A stretch of DNA of 43,341 nucleotides from Owenia fusiformis (taxonomy: Eukaryota; Annelida; Polychaeta; Sabellida; Oweniidae): the NCBI GenBank assembly GCA_903813345.2, contig CAIIXF020000045.1:1-43341 (forward strand), given 5' to 3'. Below the pieces are notes generated by a model. It was not told the DNA's origin. It saw only the letters and a list, made by a program, of their open reading frames with translations, and ran no database searches. Positions within the stretch are counted from its first letter, which is position 1; the number at the start of each line of letters is the position of its first letter. Both the position numbers and the translations under genes were made by a program. Of the stretch, positions 20,773-32,080 are shown in pieces.

Positions 20773-21801
20773 TTTTTTGAAAAAATCAATTTTTCTCCTT
20801 AAAGATTCGTGCAATCTTTATCCAATCAGCGTTTGCGATGTGTATCGGCTCACGTATAAAAGGTGAATCCAACTCCAAATCCATGCAGGGGTGTATGAGG
20901 TACTCTAATCGGAAAGAGCTCGTGAAATCTGAATTCACATGCACATGGTCAATGTTTACACATGTTTTGAGTTATTGAAGAAAATGTGATATGGGGGTGG
21001 TTCCGAATTTGAAGTCATTGCTGGAAAATATGATTTTAATACGTGAAATTATATCTATAAATACAGCACTAAAAATAACAGTACACATGTAGTACATGTA
21101 TGATTGTGTCAAGAAATGTTTGAAACCCTTACGGAAAATTCTGTCTGCATTTTGTCACCATTGCTCTTTCTTCCCGCATTCTAGTGCTATTTGAATGAAT
21201 ATATTTATTAATGTATTTCTAACTAAAATATATCACATTTTTTTATAAACCACAAACATTAAGATCATAAAAAAATATTCAATACTTGAGTGAGCACGAT
21301 ATGCAAGGGTTACTAAGTTGAAATAGTAAATGACCACTATATTGAGTTAGTCCATGCACACAGCGTATTCTGCTAATACACGTTTGCTAACACCCCTCAC
21401 TTTCACAGTGAAGTGACTAATTGGTTTCTGTTTACGTTTTAATCTGTTTCGTGTTCCTTGTTACAGCAAGGGGGGCCAGTAAAGTAGACTAACATGTTTA
21501 CATGGCAAATTTTCACTTTTAACTTTTAAAACAGATTGTTCACACCAATGCATAGCATTTATCCTCATTTGTCATTTGTCGAAAAGTTAAGAAAATTGGT
21601 TGATTAATAAGCAAGAAATGAACTCATACATGCATGGAAAGGGTTCAGAGAAATTTAAAAATGTTCTCTGTAGAGTGGAGAATGGTACAGTAATATTTAA
21701 AAAATGATACTTGCTTCTTTTTAACCTTATAAGACAATCAACAGTAGATAGTATATCGAAAGTTTAAGATATTTAGAAAGGATTTACACATTTTATAATA
21801 T
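20773..21801. other. Intronic spacer
   Basis: About 1 kb with no exon, RNA gene or repeat structure that I can see. Confidence 0.45.
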
Positions 21802-22319
21802 CACACCGGAAGAGCCTGGCCGGTAAAGTAAGATACCGTTGTCACAAATGGCGGACATAACCGTCGCTTCAACTGTTTGATCACTTAGTCCTCAATTCAT
21901 GGGATTTTATTGTCGCTAATTCCGTGCATGCATTAAGCTCTTGTGATAATGTATCATATGAAATCCCATTTTCGATCAAATTGGGTCGTGAATCGCCACA
22001 ATATAGCGTCTTTAATATCATCAATGACAACGGAATCTGATTTTGAGTAATTTAGAAAGACAACGGCATATGGTAATTACAGTGTCCGTTGTCCCGTATC
22101 TCATTTTGATCGGTTAAATTTAAGACTTTGTTTCGATGGTAGAACATTATTAACTGTACAATGAGTATTGATACACTTTGTTGATTGTTGTTCCAAACGA
22201 ATTTAGTCTAGGTGCTCTATTAAACATAGAGTTTATGAAAATCTAATTGAAGTGACGGTTGTGTCCGCCATTTGTGACAACGGTATCTGACTTTACCGTA
22301 GTCAGGCTATTCCGGGGTG
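21802..22319. mobile_element. About 520-bp MITE with TIR CACCGGAAGAGCCTGG
   Basis: The left end CACCGGAAGAGCCTGGCCGG pairs with the right CAGGCTATTCCGGGGTG, and the inner arm ACCGTTGTCACAAATGGCGG is exactly inverted as CCGCCATTTGTGACAACGGT. Inverted similarity spans about 75 bases. A GACAACGG-ATCTGA motif recurs inside near 22027, so the ends may contain repeated binding sites. No coding frame. Confidence 0.75.
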
Positions 22320-22855
22320 AATATGCTAAAACATTGAAGTGGCACACTCAATACGACCTTTTATTATTGAAATTGTATGTCCTTTGTTCAATCTTCTCAA
22401 TGACGTTAAACAGATAATATGTTTTGCATTGTATAGTAGAATATTTGATGATTAAATAATATTTTCCCCCAATTTTTTCAAAGACCTTTAAAATAATTTT
22501 TCAAGTCATGAAAAATAGTTAATTAATGATAAAGACATATTTTCAAACTCAAGATGGGGCCTTTCAAAGGAGTCGTCGCCATTTTGTAATAAATACTTCA
22601 TGTTTACACAGATCTAAGGTCATGACAGAAATTGAAAAGCTGGCGTACCATATTATAAATTATGTAATGTATCTTCGCCATGATATTTGAGGGAAAATGA
22701 AACAAAGGTCATGCTATGGTATACCTAGGAGAATTGTTCCACCATGATCTATGATCTATGATAATAATAAAAACCTCACCAATCACTGTTTCGATAAATT
22801 CGAATATATAAGTACTGCTTTGACATGAAATTAATATTTCAACGTTTTTGTTTAG
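22320..22855. other. Intronic spacer
   Basis: No recognised feature except a short tandem (ATGATCTATGATCTATG) near 22743-22760. Confidence 0.4.
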
Positions 22856-22960
22856 CTGTAGCTACAACGGCCTCTACTCCTCTAATAACTCGATGTGATG
22901 AAGTAATGATAACGCAAAACAATACTGTTACTCCAATTGCACTGAACATACCAGAACCAG
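22856..22960 (+). CDS. Host gene exon: 35-codon Thr/Pro-rich linker
   Basis: A pyrimidine-rich acceptor (CGTTTTTGTTTAG) is followed by 105 bases, exactly 35 codons, and a CCAG/GTAAAA donor, again phase 1 at both edges. The residues begin VATTASTPLITRCDEVMITQ after a split Ala codon and end ALNIPEPG with the next exon's first bases. No domain is recognised; it is a short linker between the Death domain and the alpha/beta module. The evidence is the matching phases and the open frame; it could be skipped without disturbing the frame. Confidence 0.5.
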
Positions 22961-23218
22961 GTAAAATGTGGAGCAACAGTAAAGTGCTTTCTCCCTATAG
23001 CTTACTATACACTATGTATACTACAATCAGTCTATATACCTGTCAAATATATCAAGAAGTCATGTAAAGTGGAAAATAAACGGAACATTACAACTATTAA
23101 ACATTCAACTTAGAGAAAATAAAATACAACAATGAAAACAGTTGAAGAATTTGAAAGTAGACAACTGAAAAATATGGGTATTAATTTCAGTTTAGAATAT
23201 CAATCCGATTTTAACTTA

Positions 23219-24781
23219 CCCTCTGTATCAAAAGTCTTTTCCTATTGAGAAAAACCTCAGGTAACTTCAGTAAATGCCTACCATTCTTGACATAACTTTC
23301 TACACATAATTTGAGGCTTATAATACATGTACTGTTAAAATTTCAAGACATTTTATTGATTTGTTCTCAAAATATCACATATAAAACATAGGGTATACCT
23401 AAAACACCAATGTGACTTTTTCAACTTTGTGACATCAAAGTTACAAAATATCAGCAAATTGACCAAAATTAGTAAACTTTTATTATATAAAGTGTCTATA
23501 TCTACAGTGTTTATTATGAGAAATCGGAAAATGTTATTTATATTTACTAATGTTCATGGCCATGTAAGTTGCAATGCATTATCAGGAGTATTTGGCATAG
23601 GATATAGATGTCTCTGAGAGCTGCTGTAGTAACCAGGCAATGGCCTTGGACTTGAACAAAAATATTGCAACAAATGTAGCAAGTAAGGGTATACTGTTCA
23701 GTGTTCATAGTCATGTTCCCTTTTAAGTGTAGTAGTATGGATGTAGTCTAAGTGTTTAGTTAGATGTAAAAAGTGTAAAGGGAATATTCCTCAGTTTTTG
23801 AGTGATAATGGAGAAAAAAAGACTTGAAGATATTCTTAAGTATAAGGATGTAAAGTTGGGAAATCCAAGCAAAAATTTTACGAACTGGCTGCAGAATATG
23901 GCGTAACTAGTACAACATTGGCAAACTGGTATAAAAAGGCTGTCATTGGAGATGGACTAAAACATAATTCTAGATCTGGGAGACCATCAAAAATAGGTGA
24001 CAAAGAAAAGGAACGTATTCTTCATGAAGTGAGAACCAAGCGTAACATCAGTTCAAGGCAGCTTGGAAAATTACTTGGGATCCCATTGCACTGCAGCAAG
24101 GGCTAGAAATCAACTTGTCTTCAAGGCAAAAATGACAAAAGTAACTAAGGAAAATATACGGGAACGTTTGAAATGGGCCAGAAAATATAAAAATTCAAAA
24201 TGGCGAAATCATGTGATACTTGATGAAAAGTGGTTTGAATGCTTCCGAAATACTAAAAAGAGGTATTACAGAAAGAAGAGCCAAGCAACGTTGAACACCT
24301 TGTTAATGTTGTTCGGGATGAATGGGCAAAAATGAGTCATCGCAAGATAACCTCAATTATAAACCGTACAAATACTATGTGTCAGCTCATCATTAAAAAC
24401 AAAGGGGGAAATAGATTTATCATATAAACAGATTTATAACACAGTACTTTGATCAAAATACACTCAGCACATATTGGATTAAGACTTCATTTACATTACT
24501 CTTACCTATTATTCTTACCTAGCTTTATGGAGAACATGCGCTGATATTCTGTAATTTTGACGTCACAAAGTAGAAAAGTCACATTGGTGTTTTAGGTATA
24601 CTCTATGTTTTATATGTGATATTTTGAGAACAAATGAATAAAATGTCTTGAAATTTTAACAGTACAAAAGTCATGTATTATAAGCCTCAGATTATGTGTA
24701 GACAGTTTTGTCAAGAATAGAAGCCATTTACTGAAGTTACCTGAGGTTTTCTCAATAGGAAAAGACTTTTGATACAGAGGG
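23219..24781 (+). mobile_element. Tc1-like element, 1.56 kb, TA-flanked
   Basis: The ends CCCTCTGTATCAAAAGTCTT and its inverse AAGACTTTTGATACAGAGGG lie inside TA dinucleotides (23217-23218, 24782-24783). Arms of about 240 bases (to about 23457 and from about 24541) are strongly inverted, for example GGTATACCTAAAACACCAATG. The interior contains a transposase pseudogene on the + strand. Size and ends fit a Tc1/mariner superfamily element. Confidence 0.9.
23808..24335 (+). pseudogene. Tc1-like transposase pseudogene
   Basis: A start at 23808 (MEKKRLEDILKYKDV) is followed by a frameshift into FYELAAEYGVTSTTLANWYK, the first helix-turn-helix. Then come GRPSKIGDKEKERIL, the GRPR-like linker, and RNISSRQLGKLLG, the second helix-turn-helix. 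After another frameshift, ERLKWARKYKNSKWRNHVI leads into LDEKWFE, the first catalytic Asp of the DDE/D domain. The second and third catalytic residues are missing: the frame ends at 24335 and only about 200 bases remain before the right arm. The enzyme would bind the element ends and cut them; this copy cannot. Confidence 0.8.
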
Positions 24782-24956
24782 TATAATAAAGATGCATGTA
24801 CTGTAGCTTTAAATCTCAATGTGACAAAATAAAGATTTTCATACTATCTGTTACACCGTAAAGTAGCAGCTCTTGTTCTCAGCGAACATGCTCTAAGTGT
24901 CTCTGTTTCTTGAACACAACAGTTTATATGTACGCACATGTGCATTTGTACTTTAG

Positions 24957-25367
24957 GGTCATATGGAATGCGTTTGGAATTAACAAAGACTGATAAGGGA
25001 GTGGTCTACGATGTTTCACGTTTGTCAAGTGCCACAACAACGGGTTCACAAGAAATCAATTTTGAGATAGTGGCATTGAAAATTATGAATGATCCCACAT
25101 TTAAAGAAAAATTGGTGGACCGTCTCCTACAAAATGGAGTTTACCTTCAACTTATCACTCTAAATTCAATTGTGATGAAAGTGAAAGTAGTTGATCAGCA
25201 GAGAGCAGCAAAGTTAATTGAAGACTTCCACACTGGCTTATTGACGAAGATTTTGGTTGAGCTTTTGATTCCAGAAGATAAGAGAAAGAAATATATCGGG
25301 ACATCTTTCACTGTGAAATTAACCTTAGACGAGGGATTTGTTCGTGATTGCTTAGGTAAAAAGAAAG
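24957..25367 (+). CDS. Host gene exon: 137-residue alpha/beta domain, possibly TRADD-N-like
   Basis: The acceptor (TTTGTACTTTAG) and strong donor (AAAG/GTAAGT) frame 411 bases, phase 1 at both ends. This is the longest coding block of the host gene. The pattern is a helix (FEIVALKIMNDPTFKEKLVD), a strand (YLQLITLNSIVMKVKVVDQ), a helix with a Gly turn (RAAKLIEDFHTGLLTKILVE), then a strand and a conserved Cys near the end (FTVKLTLDEGFVRDC). That order (alternating strand and helix, a mid-domain x-G-x-L, a late Y/F-x3-C) recalls the TRADD-N-like modules frequent in invertebrate immune proteins. I cannot confirm this without a profile search. Following a Death domain, an adaptor or oligomerisation role is reasonable. 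Confidence 0.65.
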
Positions 25368-25439
25368 GTAAGTTGTACATAAACAAAGTCAAAAGTCAAT
25401 GTACGAAGTACCAAATGCAAAAAATGGCGGATGATTGAT

Positions 25440-25775
25440 ATTGATAGTTAGGAGAGGGATGGGTGTTATTGTCCCATTGACATTGATTATGTCACATTTT
25501 AGTGGAATTTTGTCCAGTGTGTACACACTCGTTGCTTTTTCACGAGTTCGGAAATTTCTTTAAAATACACTTAGAAAAGTTCAAGAGTTCTCACTTGCAG
25601 GGTGGTCAAAAGAAACTATAAAGTTTCTTTGTAAAAGTATATAAAATGTGTATATTTATTTTTGAGTTAACAGGGGAAGGTTAGCTCTCCTACATTAAAC
25701 TTGTATTGGACCCGTTCATATACTATATTTCATTTTTTGAAAAAAACGTTAAGCGATTTATTTATCTCATTTCAC
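25440..25775. other. Intronic spacer with a solitary mariner-type end
   Basis: CAGGGTGGTCAAAAGAAAC at 25599 resembles the ends of the mariner-type elements above. No inverse partner was found, so it may be a remnant. Confidence 0.35.
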
Positions 25776-26170
25776 ACCGTCCGTTAATAACATAACCTGC
25801 AGTAATAAGCTTGTTGACAATACCACGGAATATAACTGATCATTTCAATAAAAATGGTGACCTTACCCTGCGGAAATGGAGATAATGTTATTTCTGAGCG
25901 TGATACAACAGCGCCCAGTCTCTAGGGAATTGATTTAACTTTTTACAGGTAACAATGCTATACCTAGTGGTTCTAAAGCCTTAGCGAAGTAACCCCCTTT
26001 GTTGACATTTGCCAAAACATTCAAAAATTAGAAAAGTTTTTAAAATCTCGATATTCGGAACCGATTTCACTTGTCAGTTACGGGTATTTTACAGACTAAG
26101 CGTGTCAGTGGTGTTTGTAATATCTTCAGATCAGATATTTCAAGACCATATTACCACGGGATGGATCATA

Positions 26171-27193
26171 TTGTGAGTTAAATACTCACTGAACAAAATA
26201 ACACACTTGTTATGTATTTTATATGTTATGTTATTAAAATATTAAGTAGTGTGAAGCAGTATAATTGGCACACTCAGCCGAACTGATGAGTGTGATATAT
26301 GTCACAACATGTTTCATTTGAAAAGCCAGGTGAAACACAAAGCCACTTGTACATGGTTAAGGTATACACATGTAACATCTGTCAGTAAGCATTTCTTGGA
26401 ATAGGATAACATGATTCTAAAGTGTCTGTATGGAAGCAGTGTGATATAATCCCCGACCAAGAATCCAAAACTTTAAAGCATAACACATTCCAATTTGTTT
26501 AGGTGCATTACTTGCCTTTTTAGGCCAAATTATCAAAAACGGGAAATAAATTTTCAAAATTTGGGCCTAAAATTTGGAATTAGGGCGCAATTTTTTTCTA
26601 AAATATAAACATATCTCATATATTTCCTTTGGGATAAACCCTGTGCCCTTATATAAATACTGTGTCAATTGCTCCTCAGATGCACTGTCTGAATCGGAAT
26701 TCATTGAAATCTACAACAATTTGAAATGTGGCTATGAATTAATCTCGTGATGAGGTTCAGAAATTGAAACAAGATGGAAAGGTTAACAGTTAACACATTC
26801 ACGTGAACATTTGAAAGAATTTAAAAAATCATCTTTACTTACTAATGAACGTAATCTTCCTCTGCATGGATGCTCGACTCACTTTCGTCACTACGAAAGA
26901 CCGCTTCCTTCACATTTACCAGAATTTATTTTTCTTGCGAGGTATTTTGAAAATCGAGTTTAGGCTATTACACCCCGCGGTATCCAAATAAAACTGCGTG
27001 CACGCGTGCACGCAGTTTGTAACACTGACAAACTGCGCGCATATCAACATTGCAACAAGTGTTTCCAAACGTCATTTTAAGACATTTATTCTGCATTGTT
27101 TTATTGTTTTATACGTTTACTTGGTGGCGATTATATGATTCTATGATAGCGAACGTTTTGTCGGGATGAACGTAGGTTTTAAAATAATCTGAT
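26171..27193. other. Interior of the 25776-28407 element, left part
   Basis: No gene recognised. It contains a perfect 28-bp palindrome at 26991-27018. A possible acceptor near 26679 opens a short frame that ends at a stop with no donor, so I do not call an exon. Confidence 0.4.
26991..27018. repeat. Perfect 28-bp palindrome
   Basis: AAACTGCGTGCACG is followed immediately by its exact reverse complement, with no loop. It contains alternating GTGCAC and ACGCGT steps. It stands in the non-coding interior of a transposable element. Confidence 0.85.
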
Positions 27194-27770
27194 ATGACCA
27201 AATTAGCCAAATCAAATGATTCGAAACTAGACGAAATCAAGTCTTACTATGTAACTAAAATGTTATCCGCTAATATAAAGAGAGTGAACTTAAGAAGAAA
27301 ATTGACGTCATCAAACCTGTCGTCATAAGCCCTGTCGAAGTGATGTCTGACGTCGTCCCTGCTAAGTCCATGAACAACAACACATCCTCCTGTTCCTCAG
27401 TTTGGGAATCCAGCTCATCACCTTCGAGTATTATGGCTTCCAACCATCTACCAAGCACGGTACTACCGATTCAACATACAGTGCTTCATCTGAAGCCATA
27501 ACTTCTCCAAATGTAAACTCGTCTATTACGTCATCTCAAAATGCTGGGCAATTGTATACTTCAACACAGCAACGGCCACGTTCTACCTCTGCTGTCGCCT
27601 CAAGCATCGCTTTAGTTGCTTCCGAGTCAACTGATTCCTCCTAGATTTATAAGACCGGCTCCAAAAACTAAGCCACAGTCACACGAGGCAGGTAACCGAG
27701 TCAGTGAAGGTCAACCACTCCCTATCCTTCTTAAAATCCCAACTACACGGAGGGAATAAACTAGGATTAT
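27194..27770 (+). pseudogene. Decayed open frame of unknown family in a DNA element
   Basis: A start at 27194 (MTKLAKSNDSKLDEIKSYYV) is followed after about 30 codons by a shift into ESELKKKIDVIKPVVISPVE and a Ser/Asn-rich stretch. It then shifts again into NAGQLYTSTQQRPRSTSA, and a last piece (RFIRPAPKTKPQSHE to PTTRRE) runs to a stop. A coiled-coil-like start and a low-complexity middle are all that can be said; it could be an accessory ORF or ORF1-like protein. It is broken by at least two frameshifts. Confidence 0.3.
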
Positions 27771-28750
27771 GATGTTAGTTTAACTAGCTATACACATAAT
27801 TAATTGAATTACAACTTTCAAAACTCGGCAACCTACGATAATATTCAGTGCGTTTTGAAATGAAAATGTATAGACAATTTCTTATACTGCATTTCATATT
27901 AAATGTGATTTGCCCCCCTCCCGGGTTTGTCCCCGGGGATATATCTTATGTATGGTCCATTCGGTGGTAATACATGTACGTGAACTTAGATCGAATGTCA
28001 TCAACTAGGAAAATATTTAATTTAAAGAGATTACAAACGCCACTGACATGCTCAGTTTGTGTACAACTAAAATACCCGTAATTGATAAGTTGTATCAGCT
28101 CCTATTATCAAGGTTTTGAAAAGTTATGACAATTTTTCTATTTTTACGTTTTGGCAAATGTAAACAAAGAAGGTTACTTCGTTAAGGCTTTGGAACCACT
28201 CTATCCCCAGGTATAATATTGATATCTGTAGATAGTAAAATCAATTCCCAGGAGACTGGGCGCTGTTGTATTGCGCTCAGAAATAGCTGTGGAATATTAT
28301 ATCCATTTCCTCAGGGTATAGGTCACCATTTTTATTGAAATGATCAGTTATATTCCGTGGTATGTCAACAAGCTCATTACTGCAGATTATGTCATAAACG
28401 GAAGGCGTTCAGGAACGAATTGTAAAATCGATTTATATTACATATACTGCAAAAAATCATTTCATTACGATCCATGCATTTCTAAAAAGTTAAATCAAAA
28501 TGAAAGTTAGTGATGGTTCTTAACCTGCAGAAAAAAGATATCGTATCTTAGATAAAGGCATATGAAATTGCGAATAGTTAACGATATGATTGATTTTCTA
28601 TTGCCTATGAAATACGCATTTTGTTCGTCTGTCTTACTTATCATACATAGTACAATACTGAGTACATTCATCTTATGACACACAGCATATACATTTACAT
28701 ATCTTCAATTGGGTGGTTTATAGCGACTTTAATCTTAATATATGTTACAG

Positions 28751-28894
28751 AAGATGATGTGGTAAGCCTTAGTGAAGATGATAACCTAGAAGGACTCTTG
28801 GGAAAGAAATTACGAACAGGATCTAGCGTGAATGTGGAAGGGGATGAACAGGGGGTGGTATCAGCAAGTGATGATGATGCTAGATCTGAATCAG
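28751..28894 (+). CDS. Host gene exon: acidic linker
   Basis: The acceptor (ATATATGTTACAG) leads into 144 bases, 48 codons, and a TCAG/GTATAT donor; both borders are phase 1. Residues such as EDDVVSLSEDDNLEGLLGKK and VSASDDDARSES are strongly acidic with Ser next to Asp/Glu, as in casein-kinase-2-type sites. No fold is expected. The style matches the linkers at 1572 and 16482, supporting one gene. A minus-strand frame over the same bases is a shadow. Confidence 0.6.
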
Positions 28895-30111
28895 GTATAT
28901 ACATGTAGATTGCATTGCATATAGATTTGCATCTTTGTCGTCCGATGAGATGTATACTTCATACGTATATTACAAAGAAGTAGGAATTTCGAAAATAAGG
29001 AATATACACGGTTTCCCAACAGAATCTTTTTCAAACTGTCTAATTACTGCAGTACTTACTGAGTTGATAATACTATTATGGACAGATGGAGGGATGTTTC
29101 GCTAGATGTATCTTCAAGTTAGCAGTTTGGTAATTTGAGATGCCACGTTGCGATGTGCGCTAGATCGCATGACACGAGCTATCTCGGTTTCGATTCCAAA
29201 TTCAAGATAGATGGTCATATCATGAAACCAGAATTATTAGGAAATAATGTTATTGAAATGTATTTACGACTCCAAGGTTTGTCAAAAGAAACAATAGAAT
29301 ATCATATGGTGGAGCTGCCGGGTAGTTTGTCGTTTAAAAGAAACAATAGAATATCAAAATACTATAGTGTCATTTTCTTCTGAAGTAAATTTTAAATAAT
29401 ACATATGACATCTTTCAAACCAGTTGAATGCTTGAATATATCAACACTTGCAAAAAGGTAATGTCCCATTATATGTTAAACACATTTCCGGGCATTTGTG
29501 AACGTGTGGATCATAATTCATCCACTCCATAGCCCGTTGTAAGATCTTTTAAACGGAATGCAACATTCAAGTTATTTATAAAGTGACCATGTTTTCCAAA
29601 TATATTATAAATTATTGAGTTGTAACACGCAGAGAATATCCCGTCCACATTCACAAGTATTTTCTAAAATATTGAGTCATATAGTAAAACGATTAAACTA
29701 CAATGAAGAGCTTTCCAATTGTATTAAACATCTTAACACAGTTTACAACTGGAAATGAGAATAAGAAATATTTTTCTTATAAATCTTCAAATGATCATAT
29801 TCAATTTACTTTCTCATGGCTGATATGTGAGACTCCTTCGGCAAAATGAGCCCCAATTACATGTTTTAATTATATCAATTTTTTTATGTACTTCATTCTA
29901 GATGTTTTCCATATATTTTAGACCAATGTTCAATTCAAATTGTTCTATTTTCAACACGTCTTTCAAAATTTAAACATGAAATCATCTCGATGGATACATT
30001 AATGCATGATATAAATCGACTTAGGTTACGGAGTGGTACAATAAAAAGGCTTTAATACTTATATTTGCAGTTTGTCAATCCAATGCATTCTACTACCTCG
30101 ATCCATTTTAG
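28895..30111. other. Intron between two host exons
   Basis: AT-rich, no repeat seen. An 82-codon frame from 29135 starts at a non-ATG codon, lacks splice borders in a matching phase and is not called. ATAGAATATCA occurs twice, 52 bases apart, near 29295-29358. Confidence 0.4.
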
Positions 30112-30387
30112 ATATAAATATTCATCCCGGTCTATCTACAAGCCCAGCTGAAGATCCACCCGAGAAAGAAAAGGAAATGATGGCATTGTACGATAAGGAA
30201 AAACAATTGGCTGGGGACGAGTATCTATCACCATTGAAACAAACACTGCAGGGAGGCCATGAGTCTGCTGGCGCAACAACAAGTGTGTACGATGTTAGAC
30301 CAGGCGGAGGTACACCTTATACAAAACAGTATGAAAAAAAGCTGACTGATCCATGGACAGAAACTAAACACTCGGATGAATATCTAG
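30112..30387 (+). CDS. Host gene exon: Tyr/Gly/Pro-rich segment
   Basis: The block is 276 bases (92 codons) with donor CTAG/GTAAAT and phase 1 at both ends when the acceptor at 30110-30111 is used. A stronger-looking acceptor (ATATTTGCAG, ending 30070) would enter in phase 2 and break the pattern, so the start is uncertain. Residues include TSPAEDPPEKEKEMMALYDK, QLAGDEYLSPLKQTLQGG and VYDVRPGGGTPYTKQYEKKL. Several tyrosines sit in acidic or proline-rich contexts (DEYLSP, SVYDV, SDEYLG), which could be phosphorylation or SH2-type docking sites. That is inference; no domain is recognised. Confidence 0.6.
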
Positions 30388-32080
30388 GTAAATATACAGA
30401 GTGATCCAAAAAATGTTAATAACCGAGCCATGCAGCATTGGTTCAAAATCATATTTGACACAATCAAAAGGATAGGTATCGATATGATGAACTGAATTCC
30501 GAAACAATGTTTTTCTCTTAAAGGGTTCCGATTAGCATCCCGTATAAAAACAATATGGCGGCTCCAGGCGAATCAACTGGATCAGTCCATTTTTAAGAAA
30601 TAAGGGGAGTTCTGTAAAATCCAGTTTATTGAAATTGTCTTTGAGATAAAGTAATCCGTTTATAATGATTTTGAAAACGTTATCCAAAGAGTGATTGCGT
30701 TCAAATAATACATGTACAACAGCCAATATAAATTCTTGTATTAGAAACCGGTTTGTCTTGCTTTGTTTCATTTGTAGGATATTTCATATGCCAAGCTGTG
30801 TGCTATTACGTTATGGGGAAATTTAGATGCCAATTTTTCCTTATTATACACAAATAGAAGATCCTGAAACTTCACCCATAAATGTGGAATTGATTTGTCA
30901 AAATAAAAATCACCCTTTTATAAATGTGTGACGATCTATAATATACTTATGCTATATAACAGTTAGAGGTGTTGACACAACGACCTCGAACCTGTGAACC
31001 CTTGAGTATTATTCCGGGATCGGGCCTTTTATACTAAACGGTGAGCAACACCAGAAACGAGCGTTCGATTTGCTAAACGATATGCGTCACCCTTTAAACC
31101 AATTATGGAAAACTTGTTTCAACTCTGATTTTTCTACAGGGACACAGCTAGAATTCACTAAGGGGGGTCTAATTGTCTTCAACAGTGGGTTTGTTTTTTA
31201 AGGAAATGGGGGGGGGGGGCTTTGTTCAACGGAAACGGTTAAAATGAACCAATTATTACGGAATAAAGTATGTGATTCATCAAATAGCTAGTCAAACGGG
31301 TGATTCAATGTGTGCACAGAAATAATCATCTTCCTAAGAGTGTGGTTCGTTACCATCCTGGAGCCTGTTGATTTTTCAGAGAAGGGGGTTGATCCTGACA
31401 AATATTCACTTTATAACGAAAGGGGGTTAGAAGCGAATTTGGGAGGTTCTCACGACACGAGCCCAACGAACCCCTCTTGCTACGCCAATTTTAAGTCTTG
31501 ATTTGTAAGTGTGGACAATATCTTTGAAATAGCTACAAAGATAAAAGTTTGTGGAATCATATCGAGAGTGTCTCTTATTTTGATGAGCATGTTTTGTAAA
31601 ATGGCAATAAAATCGTGACTATCAGAAATAGACCAATGAAACCCTTATAGAATGAAAGAACATTTAAGAAGGTTAAATTGTGCCGGGTTTGAAATGAAGC
31701 CTATGTTTGATGACAGGGTCAGTAATAATTTGTTTGGTTCCCTTTTTGTCTCACCCTGTAGTTAACCCATAAATTGGCCTTAATGATTTATGTTGACTTA
31801 TCGACAGTATAAAGCTATGGTTCCAGTCATTTGTCCAGCTATGTGGCAAAATTATGTACCAAGTAGGTATACTTTACTCACTCACGTTCTTCTATTTTCA
31901 AAAATAATGGTTATTAACTTAAAAGAAAACAAGCAAGTACACACGCGTTACATAGTTTTGGACTTAATTCTGTTCTTCGTCTATTAAGAGAGTTAAAGAT
32001 ATTTAAAGCTGGACTTTGCCCCGAAACGCAATCTTGGGTTGTTTCGGAGATGAACTTGCGCATTTCGAAGTGGCTCCAGG
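30388..32080. other. Intronic stretch with possible mariner-type ends
   Basis: CAGAGTGATCCAAAAAATG at 30399 and TTTTTGTCTCACCCTG ending at 31759 look like the two ends of a degraded mariner-type element, bordered by TA on each side, with only weak inner inverse similarity. No transposase is seen. A G-run (13 G) lies near 31208-31220. Frames at 31310 and 31790 are not supported. Confidence 0.3.

Larger units (their letters stand above)
25776..28407. mobile_element. 2.6-kb inverted-repeat element with a decayed ORF
   Basis: The arms at about 25776-26170 and 27945-28407 are inverse copies with substitutions. Examples are CAACAGCGCCCAGTCTC, the block holding TTCCGTGGTAT and ATTTGCCAAAAC, and TGTCAGTGGTGTTTGTAAT. 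The outermost bases are near CCGTCCGTT on the left and AACGGAAGG on the right. The interior has remnants of an open frame (27194-27770) but no transposase I recognise. The target duplication is not evident. Confidence 0.7.

Noticed and set aside
24610-24819. Minus-strand frame across the right end of the Tc1-like element
   Set aside because: It falls in the inverted repeat arm and merely reads through it.
26680-26749. Possible phase 1 exon after CTCCTCAG
   Set aside because: About 23 codons are open but end at a stop without a donor, and the site lies inside a transposable element.
29135-29383. 82-codon + frame between two host exons
   Set aside because: Starts at a non-ATG codon, no phase-compatible splice borders, no domain, and composition like the surrounding intron.
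30071-30111. Earlier acceptor ATATTTGCAG for the Tyr-rich exon
   Set aside because: It looks strong, but the frame would then enter in phase 2; kept as an alternative only.
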